Assembly: GCA_902533955.1 (NCBI GenBank)
Contig: CACANV010000007.1
Location: 1-18,295, forward strand
Origin: an uncultured Pelagibacteraceae bacterium
GTDB taxonomy: Bacteria; Pseudomonadota; Alphaproteobacteria; Pelagibacterales; Pelagibacteraceae
Direction: 5' to 3'
Length of the DNA stretch: 18,295 nt
Shown: one piece after another, positions 15,632 through 18,295 of the stretch
How positions within the stretch are numbered: the first letter of the stretch is position 1
Layout of the letters: each line of letters starts with the position of its first letter
The notes under the pieces: generated by a model
What the model was told of the DNA's origin: nothing
What the model saw: only the letters and a program-made list of their open reading frames with translations
Databases searched by the model: none
Program-made: the position numbers and the translations under genes

Positions 15632-16648
15632 CTAGTCTAACATCCTAATTGTTTTAAGGTATGAGATTTGATTATCATAAGCTAGTTTTGCGAAATCACT
15701 TTTCTTGGACTCTTGTTCCCAGATTTTAGCAGCCATAGCTCTCATTTTCTTTCTTTCGTCATCTGACCAGTTAATAATAGTTACACCATGGTTTTCCAAA
15801 TCATCTTTTTCTGCAGGTCCTCTCAACATTAATTGTCTCATGTTTATTTGAGTTCCCATATCTCTAGTAGCCATATTTAATATTGCTTGTATATCTTTTG
15901 GTTGTGCATTCCATTTTTTCATATTTACTGTTAAAGATAAAACAGGCATTGAATGGAAATCAACAAGCGCATATTTTGCAACTTTATGTAAACCTAATGA
16001 CTTATTAGCAACATAATCTGATAAATCAGCTGCATCAATTACACCTTTTTCTAGTGCATTGTAAACTTCACCGCCTGATAAATTAACAGGAGAAGCTCCC
16101 ATCGCTTTTAAAAGTTGAGTAGCAGTCCCTGAAGGAGCTCTCATTTTTACACCTTTAAAATCTGCAATAGAATTAATTGGTTTTTTTGATGCTACTGACT
16201 CGATTCCAGCATTTGGACATCCTACAAAATGTGCGCCAAAACCTTTGTACATTTTTTGGTAAAGTTCTTTTCCTCCACCATATTCGCACCATGTTGCTGC
16301 TTCAAACCAGTTACTGTAAGCTCCAATTAAATCTGCTAATAAAGGTATAGCTGGGTCTCTTCCAGCAAAGTATGCCGGAGAAGTTATATCAGCATCAATA
16401 ATTCCCATTTGAACAGCTTCTAATGTTTCAAATGGTGGAATAATTGCTTTAGCTGGATATAGTTCTAATGTTAATCTTCCTCCCAACATTGTATTAACTT
16501 CTTTCACCCAGTCATCAATAAATTGATATACTGTATGTCCAGTTGGTAGGTGAGCCTGAACTTTCCAAGTTTCTGCTTTTACTGAAAAATTAAGTAAAAA
16601 CACAAATAAGATTGAAAGAAGTCCAGTTTTTCTTATTAATTTTTTCAT
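15632..16648 (-). CDS. dctP: TRAP transporter substrate-binding protein (DctP)
   Basis: 338-residue periplasmic solute receptor for the DctQM permease. Sec signal peptide at 1-25: basic MKKLIRK, hydrophobic LLSILFVFLLNFS, and a V-K-A cleavage site before Glu26. The mature protein has the DctP fold with YGGGKELYQ (123-131) and the conserved ligand Arg170 in FKGVKMRAPSG, followed by LSGGEVYNALEKGVIDAAD (190-208). The Arg normally pairs with a carboxylate, so an organic acid, possibly a sugar acid, is the expected ligand. The YGGG block recalls the TakP group (2-oxo acids). Start supported by a strong Shine-Dalgarno. First gene of the minus-strand sugar locus, divergent from the SDR/dehydratase pair. 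Ligand is inference. Confidence 0.93.
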   Translation of the reverse strand: MKKLIRKTGLLSILFVFLLNFSVKAETWKVQAHLPTGHTVYQFIDDWVKEVNTMLGGRLTLELYPAKAIIPPFETLEAVQMGIIDADITSPAYFAGRDPAIPLLADLIGAYSNWFEAATWCEYGGGKELYQKMYKGFGAHFVGCPNAGIESVASKKPINSIADFKGVKMRAPSGTATQLLKAMGASPVNLSGGEVYNALEKGVIDAADLSDYVANKSLGLHKVAKYALVDFHSMPVLSLTVNMKKWNAQPKDIQAILNMATRDMGTQINMRQLMLRGPAEKDDLENHGVTIINWSDDERKKMRAMAAKIWEQESKKSDFAKLAYDNQISYLKTIRMLD

Positions 16649-16650
16649 GT

Positions 16651-16661
16651 TCTCCCCTTTC
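16651..16661 (-). promoter_or_regulatory. Strong Shine-Dalgarno of dctP
   Basis: Read on the minus strand, GAAAGGGGAGA lies just before AAC-ATG of dctP. This purine-rich, G-rich site is conspicuous because most genes in the window have no recognisable Shine-Dalgarno. It fixes the dctP start at 16648 and implies high translation, as expected for an abundant binding protein. Confidence 0.7.
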
Positions 16662-16676
16662 TATTTGTTATTATAA

Positions 16677-16696
16677 AATTATAATAATTCTAAATT
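16677..16696. repeat. 20-bp repeat, copy 1 (putative operator at dctP)
   Basis: AATTATAATAATTCTAAATT. It is identical to copy 2 at 16793-16812 except for one base (A here, G there, fifth position). It contains an imperfect dyad TTATAA-TAA-TTCTAA (16679-16693), with 5 of 6 half-site positions symmetric. It is centred 38 bp upstream of the dctP ATG and overlaps the putative -10. Confidence 0.6.
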
Positions 16697-16706
16697 ACAC
16701 ACTCAA
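16678..16706 (-). promoter_or_regulatory. Putative sigma70-type promoter of dctP
   Basis: On the minus strand: -35 TTGAGT (16706-16701), a 17-bp spacer, and -10 TATAAT (16683-16678, consensus). The predicted start of transcription is around 16671, giving a leader of roughly 20-25 nt that contains the Shine-Dalgarno. The -10 and most of the spacer lie inside repeat copy 1 (16677-16696), so a protein bound there would block RNA polymerase. TATAAT-like hexamers are common in AT-rich DNA, so confidence is moderate. Confidence 0.5.
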
Positions 16707-16792
16707 TAAAAAAAGATTTAGAAAACAAAGGTATAACAAAGTTATTTAGACAAAGATTAATATTTTTTAAACCTTGGGTTGAAATAGTTTTT

Positions 16793-16812
16793 AATTGTAA
16801 TAATTCTAAATT
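16793..16812. repeat. 20-bp repeat, copy 2 (putative operator at the SDR gene)
   Basis: AATTGTAATAATTCTAAATT, one mismatch from copy 1 (16677-16696) and in the same orientation on the plus strand. It is centred 40 bp upstream of the ATG at 16842, nearly the same distance as copy 1 from dctP. Possible plus-strand promoter elements nearby are TTGAAA (16779-16784) and TATATT (16828-16833), but they do not pair at an ideal spacing. TATATT would give an almost leaderless transcript, consistent with no visible Shine-Dalgarno before this gene. Confidence 0.55.
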
Positions 16813-16841
16813 GCTGCAAAATAAAACTATATTTTTTTAAT

Positions 16842-17588
16842 ATGAACAATTTTGATTTAAATAATCGAGTAGCAATTGTCACTGGCGGAGCGCAAGGATT
16901 TGGTTATGCAGTAGTAAAAAGATTTTTAGACTCCGGTGCAAAAGTAATCATTTGGGATATTGATAAAAAGTTTATTGATAAGGCAATAGAAGACTCGGGC
17001 TCGAAAAATTTAAGCTATCAGATTGTAGACATTACTAATTTTGATGAAATAAAAAAAAGTTTTGATGAAGTTTCATCAAAAAACAAAATAGATATTTTTG
17101 TAAATAATGCAGGTGTTGCAGGTCTTAATGACAAAGTCTGGAACTATCCCAATGAAGAATGGTTAAAAGTTTTAAACACAAATTTAAATTCAACGTTTTA
17201 CTGTTGTAAAGTTGTTATACCCCATATGATAAAAAACAATTATGGAAGGATTGTCAATATTGCGTCTATAGCAGGAAAAGAAGGTAATCCAAATGCAAGT
17301 GCATATAGCACTTCTAAAGCTGGGGTTATTGCGCTAACTAAATCATTAGGTAAAGAACTTGCTGATAAAAATATCGCTGTAAATTGTATTACTCCCGCTG
17401 CTGCAAAAACAAGAATTTTTGATCAAATGACAGAAGAGCATATTAATTATATGCTTTCCAAAATTCCAAGAAATAGATTTGTAAAAGTAGAAGAATTAGC
17501 ATCGATGGCATGCTGGATGGCATCTGAAGAAAATTCATATACCACTGGAGGAGTTTTTGATTTGAGTGGAGGAAGAGCAACTTATTAA
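16842..17588 (+). CDS. SDR dehydrogenase, candidate 2-keto-3-deoxy sugar acid 4-dehydrogenase
   Basis: Classical SDR of 248 residues: cofactor loop TGGAQGFG (14-21), Asp39 at the end of beta-2 (NAD preference), NNAG (88-91), catalytic Ser142, Tyr155 and Lys159 in NIASIAG and AYSTSKAG, ending in DLSGGRATY (240-248). The generic similarity is to 3-oxoacyl-ACP reductase-like SDRs. It overlaps a rhamnonate dehydratase-like gene by one base (TAATG at 17585-17590), which points to the dehydrogenase that oxidises 2-keto-3-deoxy-L-rhamnonate or -fuconate at C4 in the diketo-hydrolase pathway. That function is inference from the neighbour. No Shine-Dalgarno; expressed divergently from dctP. Confidence 0.85.
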   Translation: MNNFDLNNRVAIVTGGAQGFGYAVVKRFLDSGAKVIIWDIDKKFIDKAIEDSGSKNLSYQIVDITNFDEIKKSFDEVSSKNKIDIFVNNAGVAGLNDKVWNYPNEEWLKVLNTNLNSTFYCCKVVIPHMIKNNYGRIVNIASIAGKEGNPNASAYSTSKAGVIALTKSLGKELADKNIAVNCITPAAAKTRIFDQMTEEHINYMLSKIPRNRFVKVEELASMACWMASEENSYTTGGVFDLSGGRATY

Positions 17589-18295
17589 TGAAAGATTATA
17601 AAATATCAAAAATAAAAGTTTCTGTCGTTAAAACTCAAAGTGCAGGAGCTGATTATACAGATCATGCAGAAGGTCACTGGATTAATGATAGAATTATAGC
17701 TAACCCAATGTCAGTATATAAAGAATATCAACACTCGAGATCCACTTGGGGTATGGATGTTCTCAAAGGAATATTTATACAAATTTATACTGAAGGAGGA
17801 CACGAAGGTTTTGCTACAGCTTATGGAGGATATTTATCTACTTGGGTTATTAAAAAACATTTAGAAAGATTTTTAATTGGTGCTGATGCAAGAAATTTTA
17901 ATAAACTCTACGATCAAATGTACCGATCAACAATACCTTACTCAGGGCAAAATGGAGTTGTTATTAATGCTATTGCTGGAATAAATTTAGCAATGTGGGA
18001 TCTTGTAGGAAAAATTAAAGGTGAGCCAGTTTATAATTTAATCGGTGGAAAAGTTAGAGATAAACTTCATACTTACGTAACAGGTGTTCAGCCTAAAATG
18101 TACAAAGAATGGGGGCATTTTGGAGCAAAATATCCTCTACCTTATGGTCCAGGAGATGGCCCAAGTGGTTTAAAAAAAAATCAAGAACTTTTCATGGAGT
18201 TAAGAAAAGAGGTTGGCAAAGATTATCCTTTAATGATTGATTGTTACATGGCTTTAAGTGTTCCATACGCTATAGATTTAGCAAATGCTTTAAAA
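17588..18295 (+). CDS. L-rhamnonate dehydratase-like enolase-superfamily enzyme (3' end beyond window)
   Basis: The first 236 residues are present and the frame is open to the last base; full-length relatives have about 400. The N-terminal capping domain closely follows E. coli RhmD from memory: GADYTDHAEGHWIND (20-34), PMSVYKEYQHSR (40-51), YSGQNGVVINAI (118-129) and LAMWDLVGKIKGEPVYNLIGG (134-154). His30 and Arg51 match the RhmD substrate-binding His and Arg. GAKYPLPYGPGDGPSG (179-194) and LMIDCYM, with Asp218 as first metal ligand, open the barrel. The remaining metal ligands and the catalytic His lie outside the window. It should dehydrate an L-rhamnonate-type aldonate to its 2-keto-3-deoxy acid. 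ATG overlaps the SDR stop by one base. L-fuconate, L-lyxonate or L-mannonate as substrate remains possible. Confidence 0.85.
   Translation, partial: MKDYKISKIKVSVVKTQSAGADYTDHAEGHWINDRIIANPMSVYKEYQHSRSTWGMDVLKGIFIQIYTEGGHEGFATAYGGYLSTWVIKKHLERFLIGADARNFNKLYDQMYRSTIPYSGQNGVVINAIAGINLAMWDLVGKIKGEPVYNLIGGKVRDKLHTYVTGVQPKMYKEWGHFGAKYPLPYGPGDGPSGLKKNQELFMELRKEVGKDYPLMIDCYMALSVPYAIDLANALK

Noticed and set aside
1..18295. CRISPR arrays, tRNA or rRNA genes, riboswitches, insertion sequences, phage genes
   Set aside because: Looked for repeat-spacer structure, cloverleaf-like intergenic stretches, conserved riboswitch cores, terminal inverted repeats and transposase motifs; none seen, and intergenic space is very limited.

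Overview
The window is very AT-rich, gene-dense DNA with short intergenic gaps, many 1-nt start/stop overlaps and Lys/Asn/Ile-heavy proteins. With a DmdA/GcvT-type protein and a TRAP transporter, this looks like a streamlined marine alphaproteobacterium of the Pelagibacterales (SAR11) type. That assignment is inferred from composition and gene content; there is no rRNA or other marker gene here. I see no tRNA, rRNA, CRISPR array, IS element or phage gene, and no stretch of 300 bases without a gene.

Region 1 (1-1845, plus strand): the 3' part of a folate-dependent methyl/aminomethyltransferase-type gene related to DMSP demethylase DmdA, a short GC hairpin, then a small Yip1-like membrane protein.

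Region 2 (1842-5242, minus strand): a four-gene operon whose members all overlap. In transcription order it encodes an M19 dipeptidase-like protein that appears to lack half of the binuclear metal site, a 553-residue protein of unknown family, a DUF3726-type protein, and a 56-residue protein with two CxxC pairs. This is the most likely undescribed system in the window. Its last stop codon overlaps that of the convergent Yip1-like gene.

Region 3 (5334-9045, plus strand): purE and purK (AIR carboxylation in purine synthesis), a GNAT acetyltransferase and a BT1-family MFS transporter.

Region 4 (9068-16648, minus strand): a carbohydrate or sugar-acid uptake and catabolism locus. In transcription order it encodes TRAP DctP, DctQ and DctM, an EamA transporter, a ROK sugar kinase, a XylB-like sugar 1-dehydrogenase, an aldose 1-epimerase and a Gfo/Idh/MocA oxidoreductase. 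A perfect 14-bp hairpin lies between dctP and dctQ.

Region 5 (16842-18295, plus strand, divergent from dctP): an SDR dehydrogenase overlapping an L-rhamnonate dehydratase-like enolase-superfamily gene that runs off the window. Regions 4 and 5 share a 193-nt divergent promoter region. It carries a 20-bp repeat, once in front of each gene at nearly the same distance from the start codon, so one regulator may control both arms. Together they suggest a non-phosphorylative route for an aldose or 6-deoxy sugar: mutarotation, C1 oxidation, dehydration of the aldonate, then oxidation of the 2-keto-3-deoxy acid. A lactonase and a final hydrolase or aldolase are not in the window.
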